From: CAYLZW01 sp964388085
GTDB lineage: Bacteria; Myxococcota; UBA727; CAYLZW01
Length of the DNA stretch: 64,000 nucleotides
Assembly: GCA_964388085.1 (NCBI GenBank)
Contig: CAYLZW010000002.1
Span: 15,696-79,695, forward strand
Reading direction: 5' to 3'
Part shown: in pieces, positions 52,901 through 61,776 of the stretch
Position numbering within the stretch: the first letter of the stretch is position 1
How the letters are laid out: each line of letters starts with the position of its first letter
Made by a program: the position numbers and the translations under genes
Notes under the pieces: model-generated
Seen by the model: the letters and a program-made list of their open reading frames with translations, nothing else
Database searches by the model: none
Told to the model about the DNA's origin: nothing

Positions 52901-55695
52901 CACTCGTCGTAGCTCCAGCCGTATTCGTAGCTGACGCGATAGAGCGCGACCTTGACCTCGGGGACGTCGCGCACCGGCTGCCCCTCCCAGCCCACGACGA
53001 CGCCCTGCACCCGGAAGGGCTTGTCCCGCGTCACCGACTGCGTGGACGACTTCAGCCCGATGTAGAAGCGCTCCGGGTGCAGCGGCACGCTGGTCTCGTT
53101 GACCGTCGTCCGACCGCTGCCCGCCTCGAACACGCTGGCGCGCGCGACCAGCTTGCCCGGCCCCGCGAGCCCGCCGCCCTTCTCGACGGGGGGGCACTCG
53201 AGGGTGCCGCTGCCGTCCTCGCCGAGCGTGCCTTGTACCTTGCCGACGTTGAGGGGCCGCGGCGCTTTGTCGTCGGGGCTCCAGACGCCGAACTCGTAGT
53301 CCTTGAGGGTCGGCGGCCGGAAGGAGCCGGGCTCGAGGTCACAGGCGACCTCGAAGCGGCCGCCGCCGGCGCTGCCGCCGAAGAGATAACGCGCGCTGAC
53401 GTCTACGGGGACGGGCTCGGAGGCGTGCAGCGCGGCGGGCTTGACGTCGACCTCGACCTTCATGCGTTCGGGCACGAACTCCTCGACGTTGAAGGTGTAG
53501 CTGCCGAGCGTCTTCTTGCCCGCGAGCAGCGTGACGACGTAGCGGCCGGTCTCCGCGAAGTCGCCGAACGAGAGGTCCTGCGAGAGCAGGCCGACCGCGT
53601 TCGTCGCGAGCACGTGCTTCTTCACGAGCTTGTGCTTCGGATCGCTCAGCTGCAGCTCGACCGGCATGCCCGACTTCGGCAGCTTGCCGTCGCGATCACG
53701 CACGATGGCGACGATGTGCGCCGTCTCTCCCGGGCGGTACACGCCGCGATCGCTGTAGAGCGCCGCCCGATAGGGCGCCTCCCTGTCGCTGAAGGCGGTG
53801 CCCTGCACGTCGGTGTCGCCGATCTCGGTCTTGAGCTCCGAGAACTTCAGGTAGGTCAGGTCATCGCCCTTGGTCGCGATGAGGGCGTAGCGCTCGCGCG
53901 GCAGGTCCTCGCTCGGCTCCTTCGGCTCGATGCGGCAGCCGCCGTCGGCCCCCGTGCTGCAGCTGCCGAGCGGGAGCCCGCTCTGGGTGACGAGCTTCAC
54001 AGAGGCGCCCGAGAGCGGCTCGTTGTCGTGGATGCCGAAGGCCCACACCATGACCTCGCGCTCGCCCTGCTTGGCGACGAGGTTCATGTTCGTGAGCACG
54101 AGGTGCCGGGTGTCTCCACGCGCGCCTTTGGCGCCGATCGCGACCTCGAGCAACCCCTTCGTCGTATCTGGAAGCATCGAAGCGAGATCGAGCCAGGCGG
54201 TCGAGGGCGTGTCCGCGGCGCCACGGAAGGCGAGCTTGCGCTTCACCACGAGCTCGCTCGTGCGCTGGTCGGCCTCCTCCGAGTAGTTGCTCATCCAGAA
54301 GACCAGGTTCTCGGGCCGCACGTGGCGGACCTCGAGCGTGGCTTCGTCGACGTTGAGGTGGCGGATGGCCAGGCGGTCCCACGCGTCGCGCGGCAGGTAG
54401 CGCCCCTGGGCGACGAAGTCGACGCGCGGCGAGCGGGCGGGCACCGTCATGGTGCTGTCGTAGCTGCGCAAGAGGACGCCGCCGTCCTTGGAGTGCGCGC
54501 CGGCGTCGATGCGCACGGCGTAGGTGCCGCGCTTGAAGTCGCCGTGCACCTGGAAACCGCCGCGCGAGGGGCTGACGCTGATGGCGCCCGGATCGGGCGT
54601 GATGTGAATGGCCGAGCGCGCGGCCTGGTGCAGCTCGCAGCGCTGGGAGATCTGCCAGCTCTGTCGCGCGTGCTCGTCCCAGTAGTACATGCGCTCCTTG
54701 CCGGCGCCCTCGTCGTTGCACACGACGTGGATGACGAAGCCGTCGGCGGACTCGGTCACGTGCGCGGAGAAGATGCGCAGCTCGGGCCCGCGCGGCACCT
54801 CGACGTCATGGGAGCCGCCGCTCGTGCGTACGTCCGCGTCTTGGGCCGACGGCACCGGCGTCGTCGTCAAGCGCACGCGAGCTCCCGGCTCGAGCCGGCG
54901 GCTCGAGACGACGGCGCGCACCACGCTCGGGTTCGACGTCCGCTCCACCGTGAGCGTGGCGCGGTCTGCGCCCACGTAGGCGGCGGCGTTCTCCTGCACC
55001 ACCTTCGCGTCCACGGGTCCGGTGAACACGACGTCGAGCAGCACGCGCATGCGCGCGTGGTCGAAGCTCGAGAAGCCGAGGCGCTCGAAGCGGAAGGGCG
55101 GCGTCGTGAAGGTGTGCTGAAACCCGCTACCCTCGGGGGCGCGCAGCACGTTGCCGTCGTCCGTGCCGATGGCCTCGAGCGTCACCGTGTAGCGGGTGTC
55201 GTTCGCGAACGCGCGCCCGTGCGGCAGCCTGTACTCGAGGGTCGACGGGCTCAAAAACGTCAGCGACGCGTCGCCCGGGACGTCGGGCTCGACGACGACG
55301 CGCGTCCCCTTCGGCGCCGGCCCGGCGCGCGCGACCACCCGCCGGGAGAGCTCGATGACGACGCGCGTCGGCGCCCCACCGCCGTCCGCGACCTCCCGCA
55401 TGACGGGCGCGAGATCAGCCAGCGTGCGCGGGGGAGCCATCGCCTCGGCCGGCCCGCCGTCGCCGGGCGCGCTCATGCTCATGCCGCCCGAGGGATCGAC
55501 CACGGCGCCGCCGCTCGCGGGCTGATCCGGCTGTGTTTCGCCGCCGGCGGCCTGATCCGGCGGCGGACACCCGTTACAACCCGCGACGAACAACGCGAGC
55601 GTCGTCGCTGTGCACCACGACCAGAAGTGACGCACCGTGCCGAAGCGCTGCTCGCCACAGCCCGCGCGGGCAGGAGCTCGTCGTAGATCGTTCAT
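49924..55695 (-). CDS. Bacterial alpha-2-macroglobulin, lipoprotein with thioester
   Basis: The ATG at 55695 gives 1,923 residues with a signal peptide ending LFVAGC, a lipobox, so it is a membrane-attached lipoprotein facing the periplasm. A long series of macroglobulin beta domains (MG1 onward) carries the typical DRGVYRPGETAHI segment. The bait-like stretch has DEGILQLTRFQ. The thioester motif YPYGCVEQ is encoded with CVEQ at 51355-51366, within an alpha-helical toroid domain (MQTPSGGFGYWPG). The C-terminal receptor-like domain ends the protein. Family function: a protease trap that covalently binds attacking proteases. Co-oriented pbpC follows 30 bases later. The retained Cys-x-Glu-Gln means covalent capture should be possible. 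Confidence 0.93.
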   Translation of the reverse strand: MNDLRRAPARAGCGEQRFGTVRHFWSWCTATTLALFVAGCNGCPPPDQAAGGETQPDQPASGGAVVDPSGGMSMSAPGDGGPAEAMAPPRTLADLAPVMREVADGGGAPTRVVIELSRRVVARAGPAPKGTRVVVEPDVPGDASLTFLSPSTLEYRLPHGRAFANDTRYTVTLEAIGTDDGNVLRAPEGSGFQHTFTTPPFRFERLGFSSFDHARMRVLLDVVFTGPVDAKVVQENAAAYVGADRATLTVERTSNPSVVRAVVSSRRLEPGARVRLTTTPVPSAQDADVRTSGGSHDVEVPRGPELRIFSAHVTESADGFVIHVVCNDEGAGKERMYYWDEHARQSWQISQRCELHQAARSAIHITPDPGAISVSPSRGGFQVHGDFKRGTYAVRIDAGAHSKDGGVLLRSYDSTMTVPARSPRVDFVAQGRYLPRDAWDRLAIRHLNVDEATLEVRHVRPENLVFWMSNYSEEADQRTSELVVKRKLAFRGAADTPSTAWLDLASMLPDTTKGLLEVAIGAKGARGDTRHLVLTNMNLVAKQGEREVMVWAFGIHDNEPLSGASVKLVTQSGLPLGSCSTGADGGCRIEPKEPSEDLPRERYALIATKGDDLTYLKFSELKTEIGDTDVQGTAFSDREAPYRAALYSDRGVYRPGETAHIVAIVRDRDGKLPKSGMPVELQLSDPKHKLVKKHVLATNAVGLLSQDLSFGDFAETGRYVVTLLAGKKTLGSYTFNVEEFVPERMKVEVDVKPAALHASEPVPVDVSARYLFGGSAGGGRFEVACDLEPGSFRPPTLKDYEFGVWSPDDKAPRPLNVGKVQGTLGEDGSGTLECPPVEKGGGLAGPGKLVARASVFEAGSGRTTVNETSVPLHPERFYIGLKSSTQSVTRDKPFRVQGVVVGWEGQPVRDVPEVKVALYRVSYEYGWSYDEWDGSWQNRYHQRATLESEQSVPVKDGKIDVELKAAGGASLYLVRATAGDARTDLALESQGYWYYWGYGWDDGRGDATPKPSRPTTLKLELPAATKVGETVPVRLKAPYPGRLLITVETDRIVHHAWQDVQAGDVEWSFELSSFVPNVYVSAFLVKDPHLDSKEAFTPDRGFGVASVKIEPTAFQQPLALDVPKEIRSSSTLEVKVDVGEVSEQAFVTVAAVDEGILQLTRFQSPDPLAGIFERRGLGVYTYETVGWNLLLPASDTSSSHGGDKGSSPGRVQPVKPVALWSGVVEVPASGKVTIPLEVPQYRGSLRVMAVAVAGEKVGAASENVLVRDPIVLQTTLPRFLVSGDGFDVPVFLTNLSGKDADIEVTLRTEHLDVPGVTLTAEMQKTRPITVAGEARQTLRLEKGASGRVVFSGVARQAFGAARFRVQAKSGSTVVHEDLVVPFAPAGAKLREVRRIKLAAASTDVLPYLSGWVPMTERSTLWVTTTPWGDVFDHLKYLVRYPYGCVEQTASTTRPLLYIGRLVANVDPEVVADGGVEKRVMHGVERLLSMQTPSGGFGYWPGDTQPTHWASAYVVHLLLDAMDAKYPVPKSRVDDALSWMEKELTYMVERSPSSGSSYWYYRYSEPYFHYVLARAGKARKARAEQLLHEMEKAPKSAQRDEQIYLLQAALWLAGDRRYEGKLKALDVGPINHDRANDWTYYSDARRRGFMLSIFGDLFGDDPAGAKLADMVADHLRSRPSWYWTTQELVWGTTGLGKRMQKAAKQADAPAVLVANGKRPAVASIAKDDKSNDRTWSVYRASEHEQLQVNISPKDAGDLWLILSSEGVKENVPIKTGGDGLRVERKFYDGEGNEVTLSNVALGDLLYVVVTLRNTSGRRVQNIALVDRLPAGFEIENPRLGRGGAMDLVPAGDVWAVEHMNVRDDRLEVFGTLGAKDAKSVTYAARAVTAGSFTLPPVEAEAMYDPSIWARETGPKVRVHGPWEP

Positions 55696-55790
55696 CGCTT
55701 CCCCTTCGAGCGCGCGCGCTGAGCACGCGGCATCAACATCCGACGCTCTACTGGCATTCACCCGACGAAGAAACATGGCAGGCTCGGCGC

Positions 55791-57476
55791 ATGGATAGCT
55801 ACCGCGTGAAGCGCGCCGCCAACGGGCGGCACCTGGCCGAGGTCCCGCTCAGGGGCCGGGCGCTCTTGAACCACCCCATCTACAACAAGGGCACCGCGTT
55901 CACGGGCGAAGAGCGCCGTGCGTTCGGACTGCTCGGGCTGCTCCCGTCCCAATCGACGACGCTGCCGCTCCAACAGCAGCGGGCCTACGCGCACATCACC
56001 CGCAAGACCGATCCGCTCGAGCGCTACATCGGCATGGCGTCGCTGCAGGACCGGAACGAGACGCTCTTCTATCGCGTGCTCACCGAGCACCTCGAGGAGC
56101 TCATGCCCATCGTCTACACGCCGACGGTGGGCCGGGCGTGTCAGGAGTTCAGCCGCATCTTCCGACGCGGTCGCGGGCTCTGGCTCACGCCCGAGCACGA
56201 GGGCGCGCTGTTCGACGTGCTCGGTAACGCGCCCTTCGACGACGTGCGCCTCATCGTCGTCACCGACAACGAGCGCATCCTCGGGCTGGGCGATCAAGGC
56301 GCCGGCGGCATGGGCATCCCCATCGGGAAGCTCGCGCTCTACACGGCGGCCGCGGGCATCCACCCCACGAAGACGCTGCCCATTAGCCTCGACGTCGGCA
56401 CCGACAACCAGGCGCTGCTCGACGACGAGCTCTACGTCGGCTGGCGTCACGCGCGGCTGCGCGGCGAGCGCTACCACGCCTTCATCGCCGAGTTCGTCGA
56501 GGCCGTGCAGCGGCGCTTCCCGAACGCGCTCTTGCAGTGGGAGGACTTCAAGAAGGGCAACGCCTTCGAGCTCCTGCACCGCTACCAGGACGAGATCCTC
56601 TCCTTCAACGACGACATCCAGGGCACGGCCGCCGTCGCGCTCGCCGGCGTCATGGGCGGATCGCGCGCGAGCGGCGTGCCGATGAAGGAGCAACGCGTCG
56701 TCATCCTCGGCGCGGGCGCCGCGGGCATCGGCATCGGCAACCAGGTCCGCGACGCGCTGCGCCGCTCGGGCCTCGAGGGCGAGGGCCTCACCCGCGCCGT
56801 CGCGGTGCTCGACAGCCGCGGACTCCTCGTCGAGGGCGAGGTCTCGGGCGACGCCTACAAGGACAGCTTCCGCTGGCCGCGCCCGCTCGTCGGCGAGCTC
56901 GGCCTCGATGGACAGCGCGATCTCCTCGCCGTCGTGCGCGCCGTGAAGCCGACCGTCCTCGTGGGCACCTCGGGCCAGCCCGGCAGCTTCGACGAGACCG
57001 TCGTGCGCGAGATGGCCAAGCACGTAGAGCGGCCGGTGGTGATGCCGTTCTCGAACCCGACCAGCCAGTCCGAGGCCGTCCCCGAGGACATCCTGCGCTG
57101 GACGGAGGGCCGCGCGCTCGTCGCCACCGGCTCCCCCTTCGGTCCCGTCACGCTGAACGGCAAGACGCACCGCATCGGCCAGGGCAACAACGTCTACATC
57201 TTCCCCGGCGTCGGGCTCGGCGCCATCATCGCCGGGGCGCGGCGCATCACGGACGGCATGTTCACGGTCGCCGCCGAGACCCTCGCCCGGCGCCTCAGCG
57301 ACGAGGAGCTCGCCGAGGGCGCCCTGTACCCGCGCCTTCAGCAGCTGCGCGCGATCACGCGAGACATCGCCGGCGCGGTCGCTCGCGAGGCCGGCCTCGA
57401 CGACACGGCCGAGATCGAGCGGCGCCTCGACGAGAACATCTGGGAGCCGGGGTACCCGGAGTACGTCGCGGTCTGA
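55791..57476 (+). CDS. maeA: NAD-dependent malic enzyme
   Basis: This protein has 561 residues from the ATG at 55791; the frame is open upstream only as antisense of the macroglobulin gene. It matches the SfcA/MaeA group of about 565 residues. The N-terminal YNKGTAFTGEERRAFGLLGLLPS is characteristic, with YTPTVG, VVTDNERILGLGDQGAGGMGIPIGK (metal and malate binding) and FNDDIQGTAAV. A Rossmann motif GAGAAGIGIGNQ and FSNPTSQSEA follow. It converts malate to pyruvate and CO2 with reduction of NAD. It is single-standing: divergent from the macroglobulin gene across about 95 bases and convergent with the alcohol dehydrogenase gene. Confidence 0.93.
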   Translation: MDSYRVKRAANGRHLAEVPLRGRALLNHPIYNKGTAFTGEERRAFGLLGLLPSQSTTLPLQQQRAYAHITRKTDPLERYIGMASLQDRNETLFYRVLTEHLEELMPIVYTPTVGRACQEFSRIFRRGRGLWLTPEHEGALFDVLGNAPFDDVRLIVVTDNERILGLGDQGAGGMGIPIGKLALYTAAAGIHPTKTLPISLDVGTDNQALLDDELYVGWRHARLRGERYHAFIAEFVEAVQRRFPNALLQWEDFKKGNAFELLHRYQDEILSFNDDIQGTAAVALAGVMGGSRASGVPMKEQRVVILGAGAAGIGIGNQVRDALRRSGLEGEGLTRAVAVLDSRGLLVEGEVSGDAYKDSFRWPRPLVGELGLDGQRDLLAVVRAVKPTVLVGTSGQPGSFDETVVREMAKHVERPVVMPFSNPTSQSEAVPEDILRWTEGRALVATGSPFGPVTLNGKTHRIGQGNNVYIFPGVGLGAIIAGARRITDGMFTVAAETLARRLSDEELAEGALYPRLQQLRAITRDIAGAVAREAGLDDTAEIERRLDENIWEPGYPEYVAV

Positions 57477-57497
57477 GCCGTCCGCGAAGCCCTCCGC

Positions 57498-58670
57498 TCA
57501 GGAAGCCGGCAGCTCCCCGCGGAGGGCCTTGCGGAACAGCGAGTCGAGCGCCGCGGCGTCGAGCGGCACGGGGTTCCCCGCCACCGTCGGATCGATGAGC
57601 GCCTTCGGCACCAGGCTGTCGATATCGCCCTCCCCCACGCCGAGCTCCGAGAGCGTGTGCGGGATGCCGATGTTCGCGCGCAGCTCGAGCACCCAGGCGA
57701 GGAACGAGCGCGGCGACGCGGGCTCGAGGCCGAGGTAGCGCGCGAGGCGCACGACGCGCTCGGCGATGGCCGGCTCGTTGAACACGAGGACGTAGGGCAT
57801 GAACACGGCGTTCAAGAGCCCATGGTGCGCGCCGAGCTGCGCGCCGACCGGATGGCTGAGGGCGTGAATGGCGCCGAGGCCCTTCTGGAACGCGGTGGCG
57901 CCCATCATCGACGCTGCCATCATCGACGAGCGCGCCTGCAGGTTCCCAGGCTCGTCCACGGCCGTCTCGAGCCAGTCGTGCACGAGGCGCATGCCCTCGA
58001 GCGCGATGCCGTCGGCCATGGGGTGAAAGCCGGGCGCGCAGTAAGCCTCGAGGCAGTGCGCGAAGGCGTCCATGCCCGTGGCGGCGGTGAGGTGCCTCGG
58101 CAGCGACAGCGTGAGCTCGGGATCGCAGAGCGCGACGCGCGGCATCATGCGCGCGTGGAAGATGACCTTCTTTCGGCCCTCCTCCTCGTCGGTGATGACC
58201 GAGGAGCGGCCCACCTCCGAGCCCGTGCCCGCCGTGGTCGGCACGGAGATGCACGGCGCCATGCTGGCGGCGTTGACTCGAGTGTAGTTATCCCCGACGT
58301 CCTCGAAGTCCCAGATGGGGCGCGTCTGGCCAACCATGAGCGCGACCGCCTTCCCGACGTCGAGCGCGCTGCCGCCGCCGAGCGCGATCACGCCGTCCGC
58401 CTCGTGCGCGCGGTAGGCGAGGACCCCGTCGTCGACGTTCTTGCCCACGGGGTTGCCCTGCACGTCCGAGAACACCGCCGCCGGCAGTCCCTCGGCCGAC
58501 AGCCGCTCCGCCACCGACTTCACGGCCGGGAGCGCCGCGAGGCCCGGGTCCGTAACGACGAGGGGGCGCGAGATGCCGACCTCGCGGCAGAGGGCGGGCA
58601 GCTCGGCCACGCGTCCGGCCCCGAAGCGGACGAGGGTGGGGAAGTTCCAATTGCCGGACAGGGTGGTCAT
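57498..58670 (-). CDS. Iron-containing alcohol dehydrogenase
   Basis: This 390-residue group III alcohol dehydrogenase starts at the ATG at 58670, overlapping the stop of the aldehyde dehydrogenase gene (ATGA). NAD-binding GGGSALDVGKA, PTTAGTGSEVGRSSVI, and the metal region DAFAHCLEAY and HALSHPVGAQLGAHHGLLNAVFMP supply the conserved Asp/His ligands. It interconverts an alcohol and its aldehyde. With the upstream aldehyde dehydrogenase and the PuuA-like ligase it forms a three-gene unit that could degrade an amino alcohol or polyamine via gamma-glutamyl or free aldehyde intermediates. The actual substrate is not visible. Confidence 0.88.
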   Translation of the reverse strand: MTTLSGNWNFPTLVRFGAGRVAELPALCREVGISRPLVVTDPGLAALPAVKSVAERLSAEGLPAAVFSDVQGNPVGKNVDDGVLAYRAHEADGVIALGGGSALDVGKAVALMVGQTRPIWDFEDVGDNYTRVNAASMAPCISVPTTAGTGSEVGRSSVITDEEEGRKKVIFHARMMPRVALCDPELTLSLPRHLTAATGMDAFAHCLEAYCAPGFHPMADGIALEGMRLVHDWLETAVDEPGNLQARSSMMAASMMGATAFQKGLGAIHALSHPVGAQLGAHHGLLNAVFMPYVLVFNEPAIAERVVRLARYLGLEPASPRSFLAWVLELRANIGIPHTLSELGVGEGDIDSLVPKALIDPTVAGNPVPLDAAALDSLFRKALRGELPAS

Positions 58671-60061
58671 CGGAGCTGCGTCCTCAGGTGAAATGACTTC
58701 GGGCGGGTGAGCTGCTCGTAGCCGACGCGGGAGAGCGTGCAGCCGCGTCCGGAGTCCTTCACGCCCACCCACGCGAGCTCCGGATCGAGGTAGTCACAGC
58801 GGTTCATGAACACGGTGCCCGTGTCGAGGCGGCCGCCGAGCGCGCGCGCCGCCTCCTCGTCCGCCGTCCACAGCGACGCGGTGAGGCCGTAGCGCGAGTC
58901 GTTCATCATGTGCACGGCCTCGTCGTCGGAGCGCACGGACATGATGCCGACCACGGGGCCGAAGGTCTCCTCCCGCATGACCAGCATGTCGTGGTCGACG
59001 TTCACGAGCACCTGCGGCGCCAGGTACACGCCGTCCTCCGTGTGCGCCGGGAACGTGGTCGGATCGATGAGCGCCCTGGCGCCCTTCGACACGGCCTCCG
59101 CGATGTGGGCGCGCACCGTGTCGGCGCCGCTCTGCTTCGCCATGGGCCCCATCGTCGTCGTCAGGTGGCGCGGGTCGCCGAGCTCGTACCGCTTCGTCTG
59201 CTCGACGAAGCCCTCGAGGAACTCGTCGTACAGCGACGCGTGCACGTAGATGCGCTCGACGCCGCAGCAGGACTGCCCGCTGTTGAAGAAGCTGCCGTCC
59301 ACGAGGTTCTCGACCGCATACGCGAGGTCGGCGTCTTCGCGCACGTAGGCGGGGTCCTTGCCGCCGAGCTCGAGCCCGACGCCGACGAAGCGCTCGAGCG
59401 AGGCGTGCTCCATGGCGTGTCCGCCGCGGACCGAGCCCGTGAAGGCCACGAACGACGTGCGTGGGTCGCGAATGACCGCCGCGGTGACGTCGTGCGTGAG
59501 GTGCAGCACCTCGAGCAGGCCCTCCGGCAGACCGGCCTCCCGGAAGGCGTCGGCGAAGCGCTCGGCGACGAGCGGCGTCGTCTCCGAGTGCTTGAGCACG
59601 ACCGCGTTGCCGGCGAGCAGCGCCGGGACCACCGTGTTGACGGCGATGAGAAAGGGATAGTTCCAGGCCGGGATGACGAGGACGACGCCGAGCGGCACAC
59701 GCGCGACGTAGCGCGTGAAGCCGTCCTTCGCCTCGGGCACGACGGGCGCGAGCGCCTGCTTCGCCAGGCGGATCATGGCCTCCCCGCGCTCCGCCGCCGT
59801 CTCCACCTCGCGCGGCGAGTAGCGCGCCGGTCGTCCCATCTGCCAGGTGACCTCGAGCCCCCAGGGCCCACGCTGCTTGCGGAAGACCTGCATGGCGCGC
59901 TCGACGACCGCGAGGCGCTCCTCGAGCGGCGCGCCGGCCCACTCCTTCTGCGCACGGCTCGCGCGTGTCAGCGCTTTGTCGACGTCGTCGAGCGTCCCGA
60001 GCGGACGCTCGAGGTAGACGCTGCCGTCGACGGGAGAGATGACCTCGAAGGTGCCTGCCAT
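58667..60061 (-). CDS. NAD(P)-dependent aldehyde dehydrogenase
   Basis: This protein has 464 residues from the ATG at 60061. Motifs: PAWNYPFLIAVN for cofactor binding, VAFTGSVRGG, catalytic base Glu in LELGGKDPAYV, and nucleophile Cys in NSGQSCCGVERIYV. ETFGPVVGIM is near the end. The short length and NYP motif are closer to succinate-semialdehyde/YneI-type enzymes than to 490-residue ALDHs. It is 17 bases downstream of the PuuA-like gene and overlaps the alcohol dehydrogenase gene by four bases. It probably oxidises an aldehyde formed in the same pathway, for example a gamma-glutamylated amino aldehyde. Confidence 0.88.
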   Translation of the reverse strand: MAGTFEVISPVDGSVYLERPLGTLDDVDKALTRASRAQKEWAGAPLEERLAVVERAMQVFRKQRGPWGLEVTWQMGRPARYSPREVETAAERGEAMIRLAKQALAPVVPEAKDGFTRYVARVPLGVVLVIPAWNYPFLIAVNTVVPALLAGNAVVLKHSETTPLVAERFADAFREAGLPEGLLEVLHLTHDVTAAVIRDPRTSFVAFTGSVRGGHAMEHASLERFVGVGLELGGKDPAYVREDADLAYAVENLVDGSFFNSGQSCCGVERIYVHASLYDEFLEGFVEQTKRYELGDPRHLTTTMGPMAKQSGADTVRAHIAEAVSKGARALIDPTTFPAHTEDGVYLAPQVLVNVDHDMLVMREETFGPVVGIMSVRSDDEAVHMMNDSRYGLTASLWTADEEAARALGGRLDTGTVFMNRCDYLDPELAWVGVKDSGRGCTLSRVGYEQLTRPKSFHLRTQLR

Positions 60062-60078
60062 GTCGTCCGTCCTGACGC

Positions 60079-61443
60079 TCAGATGATCTCGAAGTAGCGC
60101 TGCAGCTCCCAGTCGGTGATGTGCTTCCTGAACTCGCGCTCTTCCCACTCGCGGTGTCCGGCCCAGTGCTCGACGAAGGCGTCGCCGAACAGCGCGCGCG
60201 CGACCTCCGAGCGCCGGAGGCGCTGCGCCGCGTCCCACAGCGTCATCGGCAGCGCCGTCTTCTCGTCGAGCGTCTGCGTGTAGGCGTTGCCCTGAATCGC
60301 GGGGCCGAGCTCGAGCCCGTGCTCGATGCCATACAGCCCCGAGCCGAGCGCGGCGGCGACGAGGACGTACGGGTTCGCGTCCGCCGCCGCGATGCGATAC
60401 TCGACGCGCTGTCCCTTCTCGCCGCCGGGGATGACACGCAGCGCCGTGGTGCGGTTCTCGACGCCCCAGGTCGCGTTCACGGGCGCCCAGAAGCCGGGGA
60501 CGAGCCGCGAGTAGGCGTTCACCGTCTGCGCGACCATGGAGCACATATCGCCCATGTGCGCGAGCTGCCCGGCGAGGAACGAGCGCATGGTCTGGCTCAT
60601 CTGATGCTCGGCCTTGGCGTCGTAGAAGGCGTTCTTGCCGTCGGCGCCATAGAGCGACATGTGCAGGTGGCCGCTCTGGCCTGCGTGCTCGTTCGACCAC
60701 TTCGACATGAACGTCGCCATGACGTCGTTTCGCTGCATCAACACCTTGGTGAAGGTCTTGAAGAGCGCGGCTTTGTCCGCGGCGCTCACGGCCTCGTCGC
60801 ACGCGATGGCCGCCTCGATCACGCCCGGGCCGGTCTCGGTGTGCAGCCCCTCGATGGGGAAGTCCATCACGCGCGCCATGGTCAGCACTTGCTCGTACAG
60901 GTCGGACCACACCGTGCTGCGCAGCACCGAATAGCCGAAGTTCCCCGGCGTGATGGGCTTGAGATCGCGGTAGCCCTTCTCGCGCACGCTCTCGGGGGTC
61001 TCGTCGAAGACGAACAGCTCGTACTCGAGGCCGGCGAAGCAGTGAAAGCCCATGGACTCGGCCTTCTGCACCATGCGGCGCAAGAGCCCTCGCGGACAGA
61101 GCGCCTCGGCCTCGTCCTTGAACTCACACAGAAACAGCAGCGTCTCCTCGAAGGGCAGCTCGCGACACGTCTCCGGCAGGATGCGCACCGGCGCGTCCGG
61201 GTAGGCCGTGTGCCAGCCCGTGTACTTGGCGTTGTCGTAGAGCTGATCGTTCGAGTCCCAGCCGAGCACGACGTCACAGAAGCCGAAGCCCTTCTCGAGC
61301 GAGGAGAGGAACTTCGGCGTCGACATGTACTTGCCGCGCAGCACGCCGTCGTGATCGAACACGCCCACCTTCACGTGCGAGAGCTCGCGCTCCTCGACGA
61401 TCTGGCGCGCGTCGGCTGCCGTGCGCACTTCTCTCGGGTCCAT
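60079..61443 (-). CDS. PuuA-like glutamine synthetase homologue (gamma-glutamyl-amine ligase)
   Basis: The ATG at 61443 has a good AAGGAG site and gives 454 residues. The glutamine synthetase fold is shown by ETGPGVIEAAIACDEA (glutamate site), HLHMSLYG, ALRVIPGG (ATP site) and VEYRIAAADANPYVLVAAAL. The non-canonical N-terminus and its placement with aldehyde and alcohol dehydrogenases suggest an enzyme that joins glutamate to an amine (polyamine, ethanolamine or similar) rather than ammonia, as in the Puu pathway. PuuB and PuuD homologues are not in the window. Catalytic motifs look complete. It is the first gene of the three-gene unit, 74 bases after the orphan antitoxin gene. Confidence 0.85.
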   Translation of the reverse strand: MDPREVRTAADARQIVEERELSHVKVGVFDHDGVLRGKYMSTPKFLSSLEKGFGFCDVVLGWDSNDQLYDNAKYTGWHTAYPDAPVRILPETCRELPFEETLLFLCEFKDEAEALCPRGLLRRMVQKAESMGFHCFAGLEYELFVFDETPESVREKGYRDLKPITPGNFGYSVLRSTVWSDLYEQVLTMARVMDFPIEGLHTETGPGVIEAAIACDEAVSAADKAALFKTFTKVLMQRNDVMATFMSKWSNEHAGQSGHLHMSLYGADGKNAFYDAKAEHQMSQTMRSFLAGQLAHMGDMCSMVAQTVNAYSRLVPGFWAPVNATWGVENRTTALRVIPGGEKGQRVEYRIAAADANPYVLVAAALGSGLYGIEHGLELGPAIQGNAYTQTLDEKTALPMTLWDAAQRLRRSEVARALFGDAFVEHWAGHREWEEREFRKHITDWELQRYFEII

Positions 61444-61517
61444 CGACGTGTGCTCCTTCGTCGCTTGTTGGGGCTCGCTCGGTCTGTGGCGGCCGGGGCG
61501 GCGGGTCAATGCCCCGT

Positions 61518-61772
61518 TCACCACGGCCTGGCCGTCCTGCAAGCCGCTCGTCGCGCTACGGACAGTCCGGCGCAGCGGCGGCGAGCGCTGCCTCTGCTCT
61601 CTCGCAGCGCGCGCAGCATCGCCCGCCGCTCCGGCGCGGCGCGCTTCTGTCTCTGCCGCAGGAGCCGCTCTCGCAGCGCTACCAACACGGCTTCGGTGAG
61701 CGACTCGCCGGTGACCGCCGCGAGCTCACGGGCGAGCTGGTCTGCCTCCGGATGCTTGATGCTGAGCGCCAT
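61518..61772 (-). CDS. Orphan VapB-type antitoxin, probably decayed at C-terminus
   Basis: This 84-residue protein has a first half (MALSIKHPEADQLARELAAV, then TGESLTEAVLVALRERLLRQ) that is a typical VapB antitoxin of the PSK transcription factor group, the DNA-binding part. The second half is Arg-rich and does not look like a VapC-binding tail. No VapC toxin gene follows: only 74 bases separate it from the PuuA-like gene. A frameshift or deletion that removed the toxin is the simplest explanation. A short AT-rich palindrome just upstream resembles an antitoxin operator. It lies between pabB and the PuuA-like gene on the same strand. Confidence 0.6.
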   Translation of the reverse strand: MALSIKHPEADQLARELAAVTGESLTEAVLVALRERLLRQRQKRAAPERRAMLRALRESRGSARRRCAGLSVARRAACRTARPW

Positions 61773-61776
61773 ATAC

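Noticed and set aside
52429..55686. A plus-strand open frame of over 1,000 codons
   Set aside because: It lies entirely opposite the alpha-2-macroglobulin gene, whose motifs are intact; composition is that of an antisense frame.
61518..61640. Frameshift reading of the antitoxin that would give a more normal VapB tail
   Set aside because: The +1 frame gives a short plausible Ala/Glu-rich tail but then stops; without a relative to compare I cannot claim a specific frameshift.
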